Numbered from the stretch's first letter, positions 9,790-20,510 are shown. The stretch: DNA of 64,000 bases from Anopheles merus (GCF_017562075.2 NW_024427710.1:1-64000); one strand, 5' to 3'. Notes: generated by a model from the sequence alone, not told the origin. Made by a program: numbers and translations.

Positions 9790-10569
9790 TTGAGTACATT
9801 TGAAAAAAATACTGAGATATATTAAGGGAACGTTAGATTTAAAATTGATATACGATGGAAATATTAGGGAGATATTAAAAGCATTTGCTGATGCCGATTG
9901 GGTTAGCAAAAAGTTAGATAGAAAATCGTTATCAGAATATATTTTCAAGGTCTATGGAGCAACAGTTTGTTGGCTCACAAGGAAACAATCAAAAATAGCA
10001 TTGTCGTCCACAGAAGCAGAATTAATTTCTCTTACTAATGCAGTATGCCGGTCTCATGGTACAGTCGTCAACTCGTACGACTTAACAACATGCCCGTCAT
10101 GGGTTCAAGCCCCGAATAGACCGTGCCGCCATACGTAGGACTGACTATCCTGCTATGGGGGGAAATCAATAAGTCACTGAAAGCCAACCTTACAAGTGGG
10201 TTGGCAGGCCTTGACCGTCATCGGTTGTTGAGCCAAAGAAGAAGAAGAAGAATGCAGTATGTCACGGAGCATGGTTGGAACGATTGCTTGAAGACTTAGG
10301 TTGCTAGCTAAGTAGTCCAATTCCTTATTATGAGGATAATCAGTCCACAATACGTGTAGCTAAAGATGAACGAAACTTTGGTCGGCTGAAGCATATGAAT
10401 GTGAAGCATCTTTTTATAAGAGATAGAATCCAAAGCGGAAAGATTATTTTAAAGTACATAGCTTCAGCAGAACAACAGGCTGACATAATGACGAAAGGTT
10501 TGCCTAGACAAAGTTTCACTATGCAAAGAATGAACTTAGGATTGTTAGGGATATTGAATTGAGGGGGAG
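9790..10569 (+). pseudogene. pol: Copia-1 RNase H and polypurine tract
   Basis: The copia RNase H (KKILRYIKGTLDLKLIYDG, FADADWVSKK, IALSSTEAELISL) runs to 10047, where a SINE is inserted. It resumes at 10262 and ends with EDNQSTIRVAKDE, MNVKHLFIRDRIQ and QQADIMTKGLP. The stop is followed by a purine tract GAGGGGGAG (10561-10569) directly before the 3' LTR, as expected for plus-strand priming. Confidence 0.83.
10048..10250 (+). mobile_element. tRNA-derived SINE (SINE200-like), full length
   Basis: 203 bp flanked by an 11 bp duplication AATGCAGTATG (10037-10047 and 10251-10261). The head has a pol III B box GGGTTCAAGCCCC and an A-box-like start (TGGTACAGTCGTC). The body reads TACGTAGGACTGACTATCC, and the tail is GCCAAAGAAGAAGAAGAAG. 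It matches the copies at 20667, 28967, 30959 (minus) and 62501. Likely the abundant Anopheles SINE200 (from memory). Confidence 0.85.
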
Positions 10570-11649
10570 TGTTGAGATACCAATTCAATACGTAGAAACC
10601 GTGCTTAATATATTCACATATACCACTGTACACTTGTAAAACCCTTGAACTTGCTTGCTTGCTTATCCGGCACTACAACCGTTTTGCGGTCTTGGCCTGC
10701 CTCAGTAGTGTCCGAAACCGCTCACGGTCTCGCGCCTTCGTCTGCCAGTCCGTTATCCCGGCCTTAATGGCGGACGCCTCCACGCCATCTTGCCACCTCA
10801 ATTTGGGCCTACCACGCTTCCTCTGTCCTTGTGGACGGCCTAAAAAGACTTTACGGGCTGGGTCGTCCGTTTCCATGCGTATAATATGGCCAGCCCACCG
10901 GAGCCTGGCGAGCTTTATACGCTGTACGACAGTGAGGTCGCCGTACATCTCGTATAGCTCGTCATTCTAGCGGCTCCTCCATTGTCCTTCCACACATACG
11001 GGGCCAAGTATCCTTCTGAGCATCTTCCTCTCGAACGCGGCTAAGAGGGTTTCGTGAGATTTGGACAGTGTCAATGTCTCATAGGCGTATGTGAGTACTG
11101 GTACTATATAGGTACTATATAGTCCCAGCTTCGTCCGTCGCGACAGGTTCTTTGAGGTGAACTGACTTTTCAGGCTGTAGAATGACCGGTTGGCAGCCAG
11201 CATCCTTGCGCGCAACTCAGCTTCCATGCTGTTGTCGTTGCTGACCTTTGACCCAAGATAGGTGAATTGTGGGACGACTTCAAAAGTGCGTTCACCTATC
11301 TGTACGTCACGCCTACGTAGATTCTGATTATTTATTGGTGGGCCCGCTGATGTTTCCACCATCAGTTTGGTCTTTGCCTCGTTTATCTGCAATCCGAGGC
11401 TCTCTGCCGCCTGCTCGCCCTTGGTAGGCTTCTGCTACATAGAAGAGCCGCAGACCAATGATGTCTATATCATCAGCGTATGCCAGGATCTGGGTTGACT
11501 TATAGAAGATGGTTCTCGTAGTCTCCACCCTCGAGTCACGGATGGCCCTCTCTACCTTGAACTAGAATCTAGAATAAAAACCTCAGTTGAGCATTGGCAA
11601 TCGACAGCAACGGTTGTGTTTCACTGCGCTCGCTCGCATACGCTCAATA
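10570..11649 (+). repeat. 3' LTR of Copia-1, split by a LINE
   Basis: 10570-10651 plus 11564-11649 together make 168 bp, the same length as the 5' LTR. The insert is an RTE LINE with a 9 bp duplication CCTTGAACT (10643-10651 and 11555-11563). Confidence 0.9.
10652..11554 (-). mobile_element. RTE-like non-LTR retrotransposon, 5'-truncated
   Basis: A minus-strand copy of the LINE at 14821-16530, holding only the last ~300 codons. It carries the RT region after the F/YADD box, the ARLRWAGHIIRME and GRPQGQRKRGRPKLRW C-terminal blocks, and a short tail of GCAA-like repeats (TGCTTGCTTGCTTA on the plus strand). Its frame is broken near 10950-10967, 11330 and 11420. The 9 bp target duplication and 5' truncation are typical of target-primed insertion. 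Confidence 0.87.
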
Positions 11650-11654
11650 CATAT

Positions 11655-12387
11655 AACCGCACCTTCCTTGTAAACCAGCTAACATAGCGTCTATAATCTG
11701 CTGAAACGCTGCAGGTGCTATTTTTACTCCTGGTGCTAAGCGATTATACAGATAGAGCCCGCGATGTGTGTTTAAGGTCAGCATTGATCGACACTCTTGC
11801 TCAATCTCTACTTGCAGGAAAGCCTCTGAAAGATCAATTTTACTTTAATATTAACAATGGGCCAGTTTTGCGAAAATATCTTCAGGAATCGGTAACGGAT
11901 GCTCGTGAGATTTTAGCGCTGCGTTGAGCCCCTTGGAATAGTCACCGCAAATTCGGATGCTACCATTTGCTTTGCGAACTACGACTATCGGAGCAGCCCA
12001 TTCTGAATGGTCCGTTGGTGTAATAATTCCCAGTTTTTCTAACCGATCTAGCTCTTTGTCGACTATTTCCTGCATTGCATATGCTACCGATCTTTTTGGA
12101 CGGAATACTGGTCGACAATCTTGCTTCAGCTGGAGCTTTATACGAGCTTTTATACATAGTCCGATACCTTGAAAAACTGCTGGAAATTTAGTTTTAATGT
12201 TGGTTGGCATGAGTTGAATTGATATTTGTCCACAAAAGCTGTCCATCTGCATTGATGCTAGATTAAAAAGCTCAATTACATCCGCTCCTAGCAGCAACAT
12301 TTCTCCCTCAGCTACGCGGATCGTAGCTTGCTTTGTTAATGTTGTACTCATGTCATGTTGTAAAAGTAATGTTTGCTTTAAACTCAC
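11655..12387 (-). pseudogene. pol: Gyp-2 protease end and reverse transcriptase start
   Basis: The right half of Gyp-2, continuing from the Copia-1 insertion. It reads the late protease block (MLLLGADVIELFNLA) and the linker (FPAVFQGIGLC, KRSVAYAMQEIVDKELDRLE). The RT fingers/palm follow (SEWAAPIVVVRKANGSIRIC), then, after a break near 11845, the region up to the YXDD box where Copia-1 entered. It is parallel to Gyp-1 and alignable along its length. Confidence 0.85.
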
Positions 12388-13750
12388 CGCAAATCGATAG
12401 ACTTTCTCCCGTTGCTGTTTTAGCTCGAACCTCCGGCTGGATCAATCGCGGATTCCCGACACGGTGCCACATCAGTTGATTGATAATTGTTATGTCGGAA
12501 TCTGTATCTAATTGAAGACTGGCGGCTGTCCCATTTATCGTTAGATGTACATATTCACGCCGTTCTCGAACACTGCAAGAATTAACGGTTACGAAATTAG
12601 TCACATGAGGCCTACGATAAAAAATCCGATACTTTTCCTGATGAATAGGTCTCTTGCAGTAGCCTTCACGATGACCCACACGATTACAATTTTGGCACTG
12701 AGGTGTTCTGTACGAACAATCGCGTTACCAATGAAGGTCTCCACATAACCAGCATAGGTATGAGGGCTGCTTTTGTAATGTGTTTTGTGACCTGTGATAC
12801 GGATTCTGATGGTACTGATTATGACGTGATGCAATATTTTGGTTACCTCTGCGAATCGCTAACACCTGCTCGTCACTCCCTAATGCAATCATATTACTAT
12901 CCTTCTTTAGACTGGCAATACGCTGGTACTCAGCCGCGAGTTGTTCGAGTGTTAGATCATTTCTTCTTTCTATTTCAGCCAACAACCTGGTTCGCATCTC
13001 TGCATCTTCCTCATCCTTCAAACCGCAGGAAAATATCAGGCACTTAAATTGATTCTCACTCATCCCTGCCAGCTAGAAATTTTCACAGGCTCGATTAACT
13101 TTGCAGGCGTATGCAAGGATGTCTTCACCCCCAGACTTTGCTATTTGCAAACATTTGTAACGTTTGCTTAACAGGGATTCAGCATGTCCAAAGAGAAGTT
13201 TTAGCTTTTGCACTGTGTTATCAAACGATAGGTCTCGCGGTAAACTGGGCAGGATAAAATTCGTGAAACGCTGATGCTCTGCTGTTCCCAGTTTACGCAC
13301 TAGTAGCCGAGTTTTTGCCCTGTCATCGAGACGAGAGGCATCATTCGAATAGGTCCTCGTATCGCGAATATCATGCCTCAAACGTTACCCCCGACTCGGC
13401 CTCGAACCTGAATTCGGTAATGTTGTTTGCAAAAACATCCATAATCTGTTCCAAATTATTTGTCATAGGAGACGGCTGCTGCTGTTGAGGTGCCGGTTGC
13501 GAATATTGCTGCAAGAGTGGAGCCATAATTTGCTGCTGCTCGGCCATTTGCTGTTGCATTAGTTTCAACGTTTGTAGCATAATTGACCCTTCTGCTGATG
13601 CTGTTGGGGCGTGTGATGGCGGGTTTGACCCATTTTGCGATGGTGGATTTACGAAATGAAAAACGGATGCTGAATAATTAATGCTTAAATAATTCGGATA
13701 AACGCCGATGTTCCTCTGCTGGTGGATCTCCTCCCGGGCTACTCATCCTG
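12353..13750 (-). pseudogene. gag: Gyp-2 Gag and protease active site
   Basis: Gag is in several frames: a Gln-rich stretch (13580-13371), the capsid region (13381-13073), and a C-terminal part with one zinc knuckle start CWLCGDLHW (13063-12725). Then come a shifted second knuckle end (MGHREGYC) and the protease active-site block at 12679-12353, which reads LQLDTDSDITII. The catalytic Gly of D-T-G is Asp here, which would inactivate the enzyme. A start near 13745 (MSSPGGDPP-like) is plausible. Confidence 0.78.
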
Positions 13751-13928
13751 CGTCTGTTTCTTGATGATGCAATTTTATCACGGTAATTGCGGCGCGTATG
13801 ACAACACGGTAATACAGTGTATCGACGAACAATTCAACGCGATGGCGGGTACGTTATAACACAAGAATTAACAAGTTAAAAATGTAGCCTACAACACTTT
13901 AAAACCTCGACACCACTTTTGTGTCGGA

Positions 13929-14083
13929 TGCACGGGGATTAAAACAATTCGAAACAAACAAGACTTAAAGGCATCGACACACAAATTATTACAAAATCTT
14001 TATTCCCTACTAGTTAAAGCCCGGTAAAATCTACCGGATGTCCTCAAATTTCGAAATATTTTCAAACTCTACACGTTGCAACA
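13929..14083 (-). repeat. probable 5' LTR of Gyp-2
   Basis: The sequence from TGCACGGGG (plus strand) sits at the same distance and in the same context (after CACTTTTGTG) as the Gyp-1 5' LTR. A TG...CA unit ends plausibly at 14083 (GTTGCAACA), giving 155 bp. The partner LTR is outside the window, so the right edge is a guess. Confidence 0.45.
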
Positions 14084-14811
14084 TTCATAACTCCTATTTG
14101 TTCTTATGCGTTAATGCATTTGTGGTGACAAATGTGTTAACCTTGTAACATCCTGGACAGTTCTTACTGTACTTTGCAGAACCGTTAAATATCGATGAGG
14201 CTACTTTTGAGCCAAGTAACGCAATTTTGTAATTTTCAAACTGATACGTTCCATGCCTCTGTTGACACAAATGTATAGTTTTTTGATTATTTTTTTTAGA
14301 AGTAACCTCAACAACGTGTTGATTGAATAACGTATTGATGTGCAGTGGATTAAAAAAATAGGGTACCGCTAATACATATACAACATGTTTAGATCCAATC
14401 CCAATAGCTTACTTAAAAACATAATATTTTTGAAATGTTCACTTCTGCTTCAATCCAGCTTCTGTTTTTTTTGTGCCCATAAATGTAAAATTGATCTACA
14501 AAAATATGATATCGCACGTGGTTCGAATTTCATTTCTACTCTTTTTTTTCTACTTATGTTTCATACGTTAGGTAATAAGTAATAGATGCTTAGAACATTT
14601 TCAATGGAAATTTTCTCGGTCTTTAATTTTATGCGGATCATTTCCAAAAACGCCATCAAAATTTTATTTTATGATCCTGAAACTGATTTTTGAAGTATTA
14701 CATGAATTTGGTATTTATGTATGAGACAATTCTTATTGTTGTGCAAAATATCAAATTTCAACAGTGAACATATTCCCTCACATAACTATTTCAACGGTGT
14801 AGTTCTAATAT
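14084..14811. other. no gene seen
   Basis: AT-rich sequence with poly-T runs. No coding frame, repeat or RNA that I can support. It is the target region of the LINE at 14821. Confidence 0.5.
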
Positions 14812-14820
14812 TCCGATGTA

Positions 14821-16530
14821 CTACTTACTTACTTATCCGGCACTACAACCGCTTTGCGGTCTTGGCCTGCCTCAGGAGTGTCCGAAACCGCTCACGGTCT
14901 CGCGCCTTCGTCTGCCAGTCCGTTATCCCGGCCTTAATGGCGGACGCCTCCACGCCATCTTGCCACCTCAATTTGGGCCTACCACGCCTCCTCTGTCCTT
15001 GTGGACGGCCTAAAAAGACTTTACGGGCTGGGTCGTCCGTTTCCATGCGTATAACATGGCCAGCCCACCGGAGCCTGGCGAGCTTTATACGCTGTACGAC
15101 AGTGAGGTCGCCGTACATCTCGTATAGCTCGTCATTATAGCGGCTCCTCCATTGTCCTTCCACACATACGGGGCCAAGTATCCTTCTGAGCATCTTCCTC
15201 TCGAACGCGGATAAGAGGGTTTCGTCAGATTTGGACAGTGTCCATGTCTCAGAGGCGTATGTGAGTACTGGTACTATATAGGTACTGTATAGTCCCAGCT
15301 TCGTCCGTCGCGACAGGTTCTTTGAGGTGAACTGACTTTTCAGGCTGTAGAATGACCAGTTGGCAGCCAGCATCCTTGCGCGCAACTCAGCTTCCATGCT
15401 GTTGTCGTTGCTGACCTTTGACCCAAGATAGGTGAATTGTGGGACGACTTCAAAAGTGCGTTCACCTATCTGCACGTCACGCCTACGTAGATTCTGATTA
15501 TTTGTTGGTGGGCCCACTGATGTTTCCACCATCAGTTTGGTCTTTGCCTCGTTTATCTGCAATCTGAGGCTCTCTGCCGCCTGCTCGATCCCTTGGTAGG
15601 CTTCTGCTACATAGAAGAGCCGCAGACCAATGATGTCTATATCATCAGCGTATGCCAGGATCTGGGTTGACTTATAGAAGATGGTTCCCGTAGTCTCCAC
15701 CCTCGAGTCACGGATGGCCCTCTCTAGCGCCAGGTTGAATAAGAGACAAGCAAGCCCGTCCCCCTGGCGCAGACCCTTGGTGGTAGCAAAAGGTCCTGAG
15801 AGTTTTCCATCCACCCTCACCTGGCATGTGACGTTGGTCATAGTCATTCTAACTAGCCTTATCAGTTTGGCCGGGATTCCAAAAGAGCTCATAGCGTCAT
15901 AAAGTTTTACCCTGGCTATGCTATCATATGCGGCTTTGAAGTCAATGAAGAGATGGTATGTGTCGTGTCTGTATTCAGCCATCTTCTCCAAGATCTGCCG
16001 CATGGTGAAGATCTGATCAGTGGTTGATTTTCCGTTTCGGAATCCTCTTTGATAGTTTCCGACTATCTCTTCGACGTGCGGGACAAGGCGATCCTGAAGG
16101 ATCAGGGAGAATATTTTATAGGCGGTATTCAACACCGTAATACCCCTGTAGTTGTTGCAGTCCAACCTATCTCCCTTCTTGTATATGGGGTAGATGATGC
16201 CGAGATTCCAATCACAAGGCATCGATTCGCTATCCCACACCTCAGTAACAATTTGATGAATCTCGTTTTCTAGTCGTGCACCTCCATTCTTGACCAGTTC
16301 GGCTGCAATTCCGTCGGTTCCGGGTGCCTTGTTATTTTTCAGCCGACGGATAGCCTTTCGTGTTTCTTCTATGCTAGGTGGCAGTAGCATGTCACCATCT
16401 GCTAGTGGCGCTTCTAGCTGTTCGCTAAACTGGTCATTGAGTAGTTCATCAAAGTACTGAGCCCACCGCGAGAGGACCTCTGGCTGGTTACTGACCAGAT
16501 CTCCATCCTTGTTGCGACAGCAGGTTAATG
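14821..16530 (-). mobile_element. RTE-like LINE, 5'-truncated, long copy
   Basis: Flanked by the 9 bp duplication TCCGATGTA (14812-14820 and 16531-16539). Its 3' tail on the minus strand is a short run of TAAG/AAGTA repeats, as in RTE elements, which lack a poly(A) tail. The coding frame runs nearly end to end. The 5' end is truncated before the endonuclease, the usual outcome of target-primed reverse transcription. Confidence 0.9.
14843..16525 (-). CDS. RTE-type reverse transcriptase (5'-truncated, otherwise open)
   Basis: The open frame covers the ORF2 C-terminal two thirds. From the 5' side it reads a linker (SRWAQYFDELLNDQF), the RT start (RRLKNNKAPGTDGIAAELVK) and NYRGITVLNTAYKIFS. Next are QRGFRNGKSTTDQIFTMRQI, FIDFKAAYDSI (catalytic Asp), GLRQGDGLACLLFNLALE and ILAYADDIDIIG (catalytic YADD). 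The long C-terminal domain has LARLRWAGHVIRM and GRPKLRWQDGV. No stop or frameshift occurs over ~540 codons, so this copy is young. It lacks the apurinic endonuclease and its own start. The clade (RTE, JAM-like) is from memory of these motifs. Confidence 0.88.
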   Translation of the reverse strand, partial: TCCRNKDGDLVSNQPEVLSRWAQYFDELLNDQFSEQLEAPLADGDMLLPPSIEETRKAIRRLKNNKAPGTDGIAAELVKNGGARLENEIHQIVTEVWDSESMPCDWNLGIIYPIYKKGDRLDCNNYRGITVLNTAYKIFSLILQDRLVPHVEEIVGNYQRGFRNGKSTTDQIFTMRQILEKMAEYRHDTYHLFIDFKAAYDSIARVKLYDAMSSFGIPAKLIRLVRMTMTNVTCQVRVDGKLSGPFATTKGLRQGDGLACLLFNLALERAIRDSRVETTGTIFYKSTQILAYADDIDIIGLRLFYVAEAYQGIEQAAESLRLQINEAKTKLMVETSVGPPTNNQNLRRRDVQIGERTFEVVPQFTYLGSKVSNDNSMEAELRARMLAANWSFYSLKSQFTSKNLSRRTKLGLYSTYIVPVLTYASETWTLSKSDETLLSAFERKMLRRILGPVCVEGQWRSRYNDELYEMYGDLTVVQRIKLARLRWAGHVIRMETDDPARKVFLGRPQGQRRRGRPKLRWQDGVEASAIKAGITDWQTKARDRERFRTLLRQAKTAKRL

Positions 16531-16539
16531 TCCGATGTA

Positions 16540-17157
16540 TACTGTTATAGAAAAGAATGGTTCAACACTGTTATAGCCTTCCCAGATCAATTAACTAAAT
16601 TCACGTTTACTTGCAAACTACTTTATTTACTCTTGCCGCCCCACATCTTTCAGATTTTTCTTCTAATTTGACGTGTCCTTAATTATAACGTGGTTGTTCT
16701 TAATCAACACCCTAGTACGGTGATAGCATCACATGGTAGATATCGCCATCACTCTTGATAGAAACAGTCAGAATCTTTTTAGCTCTCTTGAGCACGTTAC
16801 AGTAAGGTTAGTTTCATTGTGGATCATTCTGCAGTTGATGCTGATCCGGCTGAATGCAGTGCGCACGGTTGTCTCACCTAACGCGCAGTATGTTGCAGCC
16901 ATGTTGCGCAATGAACCATCTCTCTCTTTAGTGCTTTGTTCCGGAAGGCCATCCTGAAATAAGTAGTTCTTCCCACCCGCGAGCAAATCGTTACAAATTC
17001 AATTTTAATTTTCAAGCCATCAACATCCGCCGCTTTCTTGCTCGGAATTTCAACAAGGCTTTTTAGCATATGGCCGCTTAGGGTCTCTCGGGTACATCCG
17101 CCTCTTATTGTCATGCGTTTTCCTTGTCCCGACTCAGCCAATATTGCGGAGTAGTAG
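16540..17157. other. no gene seen
   Basis: Unclassified sequence. The reverse strand has a ~110-residue open stretch (17207-16878) without any motif I know. It may be a decayed repeat. Confidence 0.4.
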
Positions 17158-17169
17158 ATTTGAGGGAGT

Positions 17170-17364
17170 AGTAGATTTGTGGCGGTCCTGTGGTACGTGG
17201 TCGTCAATTCGAACGACTCAATAACATACCCGTCATGGGTTCAAGCCCATGGACCGTCCCCCCGTAGCAAGGATTGACTATCCGGCTACGTGGTAATGAA
17301 TTAAGTCTCGAAAGTCTATACAGGCCGGCATGTCCTCATAGGACGTTACGCCAAATAGAAGAAG
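17170..17364 (+). mobile_element. tRNA-derived SINE, second subfamily
   Basis: About 195 bp between copies of ATTTGAGGGAGT (17158-17169 and 17365-17376). The head is like the main SINE (CGTCATGGGTTCAAGCCCA, B box). The body differs: CCCGTAGCAAGGATTGACTATCCGG, and a tail CGCCAAATAGAAGAAG rather than GCCAAAGAAGAAG. Parts of the same type are at about 29389-29503. Confidence 0.75.
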
Positions 17365-17376
17365 ATTTGAGGGAGT

Positions 17377-17863
17377 GTACATGTTCGATGTTCTGGGTAT
17401 AGCAACCCGTTTTATAGGATATTCTGTACCGCACTTATCTGCTGATGACGACGGTGTATGTAGTATTCGAGGTGCTTAAGCACCAATAATGAGTATGGTT
17501 GGCTTTATTAACGATTCAATGAATTGGAATATCAACCATTTCACAATTAATATTGCCTTGAATATCTTGATTTATAATGGGAAGGGGTATGAGATGGGGC
17601 AAGTTATCATCAGGTGGCTATTTTGCAACTTTAATTATTTAAAAAAAATCATTATATCCAATATCATGTGTTTTCAAATCGGTTTGTGTAAACAAAAAAT
17701 CTAAGTAACCATTGCCCTCATTACCCGTGGGCTGGCAGGGTGGCATGGAGCAAGTCCTTTCGCAGCAACGCGCGTTGCTAAGAGAGCTCTCCTCTCTCCG
17801 CTTTCTCTCTCTCTCGCTGAATGTTTACTCTCACGTCATTGTGGCGATTTTCGATTTTATATA
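17377..17863. other. no gene seen
   Basis: No supported coding region or repeat. Confidence 0.4.
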
Positions 17864-17865
17864 TA

Positions 17866-18213
17866 CAGTGAACCCTCTCTTATCTGAGAGGCGATGGGAC
17901 TCTCGAATAAGAGGAGTTTTCAAATTACAGAGGTTGAAATTGAATGAAAGGTCCAAACAAACAAGAAAGAGACAGAATATTTAGTATACAGCCTTAACTG
18001 TTGCTATAGGAAACTGCGAACAGGATTGCCAATTTGAGCATACATCATTCAATAACCATGGCAACACCATACACAAATAAGAGGGACACAGATTTCAGAG
18101 GTTTTCCAAATTAGAGGAACAAAAATGTACTGGAAATCAAGGGACTGTGCAAAATGTTCAAATAAGAGAGGTTTTTCAAATTGAAGAGGTGTCAAATAAA
18201 AGAGGGTTCATTG
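17866..18213. mobile_element. Tc1/mariner-superfamily MITE (pogo/Tigger-like ends)
   Basis: 348 bp with inverted ends CAGTGAACCCTCTCTTATCT and its complement (AATAAAAGAGGGTTCATTG), flanked by TA on both sides (17864-17865, 18214-18215). Inside are several AATAAGAGG-type subterminal repeats in both orientations. There is no coding sequence. CAGTG ends with a TA duplication point to Tc1/mariner; the GAACCCTC style recalls pogo/Tigger. Confidence 0.75.
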
Positions 18214-18250
18214 TAGTGAGATTCCTATACTAATGCTATAACGGGCCCGT

Positions 18251-19213
18251 TTATCCTAACCTCCCTACAAACAACGAGCTGGATATTTTATCATGTTGTG
18301 TGTAAAAACCTAGAGTTAAGCGGATATTCGGTGTGAAATACACGGAGGCGAGAGCGCGTTTTGGTTTCGACACAGTTTTGGCACTAACACAGTTACACAT
18401 GTGGAAATGTGTGCGTTCATTTTCGGCCAGCTTGCTCAGTTTGATCTGCTCGCAGCGCTGTGCTGATGTCGGTGTCTCGCTTGCACTGCTGTACCGAAAG
18501 TTCCTCTGTGTGCTCTCGTTCTTGCTACCACACGAAATCGTCAGTACAGCTCAAGGATCGGCAGCGAGCGGCCGCACGTGTGTCAGCTTAAGTCCTGGTC
18601 GATTGATGTTATGATTTTGTAAAGTGTTCAAGTGTTCAAGTGTTGTGCGAATTGAAATGAAGCTGCGCGAATGATTCGTAATGCATGTTATGTACATCGC
18701 GCAGCTTCATTTCCTACCTTTTTTACAGTAATCAACGTGTACAAAAGGATCTACGCAGATATTCGGCCACTTCAACGTTTGCATCGATGGAGCGATCGAT
18801 TTTATTTTAGTCAAATATTGTGTATCAACTTACGTAAATGTGTGAAATTGTGTAAAGTTAAAATGTAAATGTTTCAATAAAGTGATGAAAAAAATCTACG
18901 CGTGTTTGTGTTTTTTTTAGCTTTAGATAACAAAAAATACGCAGCGAGTGTGAGCGATCGCTGAATGAATGAAACGCACACAGCGCAACACGAAAGAAAC
19001 AAATACAAGCACACGAAAGGATGCTCGCTCATGGGCGCGAGCATTGAGAGAGCGCACCGTGTATTTTATATGGGAGCGGGAGAGAACCGTGGTACCCGTT
19101 CCCGCCACCTTTTTTAAGCCTAGGAAATCTTCCATCGGCTTAACTCTAGGTTTTTACGCACACCATGATAAAAATTACCCGCTCTTTGTCCGTAGGGTGC
19201 GTAGTCAGGTTGG
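18251..19213. mobile_element. unclassified element with ~70 bp terminal inverted repeats
   Basis: The left arm (18254-18321) and right arm (19136-19208) are inverted and alike; the block GTAAAAACCTAGAGTTAAGC is perfect. The interior is GC-rich relative to its surroundings, holds a second perfect hairpin (18654-18713), and the arms may extend weakly further inward. No transposase is recognisable and I could not find a clear target duplication. It could be a foldback-type element. Confidence 0.5.
18654..18713. repeat. 17 bp perfect hairpin
   Basis: GAAATGAAGCTGCGCGA (18654-18670) is the exact complement of TCGCGCAGCTTCATTTC (18697-18713), with a 26-base loop that itself contains ATGCAT. It lies at the centre of the inverted-repeat element. 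Confidence 0.75.
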
Positions 19214-19392
19214 ACCACAATAGGCATTAATCTGGCTTGTGAACAGTCTAGATAATTCTATTGTTTCGGATGAAGCAAAAATGTCGCACGAGACGAGTAG
19301 CTCTGTTTGCAAAATACTTTTTGTCGCGCGAGACATCGTCGTTCTATGTCTATTTGAACAGTCAGCCCGAAGTACAAAGTGAGTTGATATAT

Positions 19393-19933
19393 CAGGTGGG
19401 CTTATCCAGTGCAATTTGACGTCTAAAAACGAAAATAGGAAGAAAACCTGGTTTGACAGTTAGATCCATAACAAACTGGATGCTTTGATGATTTTTCTAT
19501 GGACTCACTCCTAACTCTATCCAAAATTTTCACAATTTTACTCGACATTTGAGATCAATCGGTGGTCTGTTGAACAAGGATAAATGCGCAGGCACTCTGA
19601 TAAATTCCTCACTTTCAGTATAAAATCATGTTTGGTACATATACTCCTTGCTTGCTGGCAGAAAGGATTCAATCATTGTTGCCTATGTGTTAGATTTGGC
19701 GAAGGAAATGTTTTTTTTTTAATCTTTAGGCTTCAAATCTTCGTTGTAATCCAAGAACTGGCTGCCACGCAAGTTTTTTTTGCTTCTTTCTTCGTGCTAC
19801 GCCTGAGTAAAACCACATACAATTTCTGCGAGATTTCGTTTAAACTTCAAGGCATACTAGATTTTGTTATGGAATAAACCGTCAAATTGTGTGTCGATGT
19901 ATTGGAGAGAAAGAACAATATAAGCCCACCTGA
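19393..19933. mobile_element. MITE-like inverted-repeat element
   Basis: CAGGTGGGCTTAT at the left and ATAAGCCCACCTG at the right form perfect ends, with further matching inside (GTGCAATTTGAC versus GTCAAATTGTG). They are flanked by TATA-like sequence on both sides. About 541 bp, non-coding. Related GGGCTTAT ends recur at 19974 and 20127. Confidence 0.55.
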
Positions 19934-20260
19934 TATATACACTCACTTTGCCAAAGTAGGTATAATATACAGATGGGCTTATCCCGAACGATGTGACAGC
20001 CGTGCTGTTGAAAAATGAATAAAAATGACAGGATTCAGGGATTTGATCTTTTGTTTATGTGGACGTGTGAATTCCAATGGCTGTTGTGGTTGATGTGTTG
20101 TGAGCAAAGTGGGTATAGGGACTAGGTGGGCTTATAGGTTTGGCAGGAACGCCATATTGGACGAACGAATGAGAGGAGTGGATTCGATTGTGATACGTAG
20201 TTTTTTACCCACACTACGCTTAGCGCAATAAGAAAAAAAATTGTCCCAAAAAGAAACATT

Positions 20261-20410
20261 TTGTTGGATCACTTGGATTTCTTTAATGCGGAACAATCAG
20301 CCCATAATTCGATCGATGAATACTGTACGAGAATAAAGGTAATGGCAAAGGTTGCAAAACTGGGTACACTGTTAAGCCCGGGGGACACATTTCGATTTTC
20401 ACTAGCGCAT
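20261..20410 (+). pseudogene. possible retrotransposon Gag fragment
   Basis: A short open stretch (LDHLDFFNAEQSAHNSIDEY, CTRIKVMAKVAKLG) resembles the part of insect LTR-element Gag proteins where a Ser/Asp-Glu-Tyr/Phe motif precedes a helix. Nothing else of the element is visible. Weak call. Confidence 0.3.
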
Positions 20411-20510
20411 CTGGCGGCGGCTTGTGGGAGCTTTTTTTGGTCATCGAGGGAATGGTCATCCCGAATCTCAAAATTAAGTAGTTTTTCCATCGTTTGTTGT
20501 CATGAAAAAA

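Larger units (their letters stand above)
6552..11649 (+). mobile_element. Ty1/copia LTR retrotransposon (Copia-1), defective
   Basis: A plus-strand copia element flanked by the 5 bp target duplication CATAT (6547-6551 and 11650-11654), inserted into the RT active-site box of Gyp-2. The gene order gag-PR-IN-RT-RH defines copia. It carries three later insertions: a solo LTR (7897-8135), a SINE (10048-10250) and an RTE LINE in its 3' LTR (10652-11554). Most of its RT is deleted at about 9775-9800, and gag/pol hold several stops and frameshifts. Its two LTRs differ at about 5 of 168 positions. Confidence 0.92.

Noticed and set aside
10095..10125. B box GGGTTCAAGCCCC suggesting a tRNA gene
   Set aside because: The surrounding sequence does not fold as a cloverleaf and repeats as a 200 bp SINE with target duplications.
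16768..17207. Two overlapping minus-strand open frames of 72 and 109 residues
   Set aside because: No family recognised, no start context or splice signals; kept only as unclassified sequence.
18333..18614. 93-residue open frame as a gene
   Set aside because: Lies in an inverted-repeat element and has no motif or codon bias that I can support.
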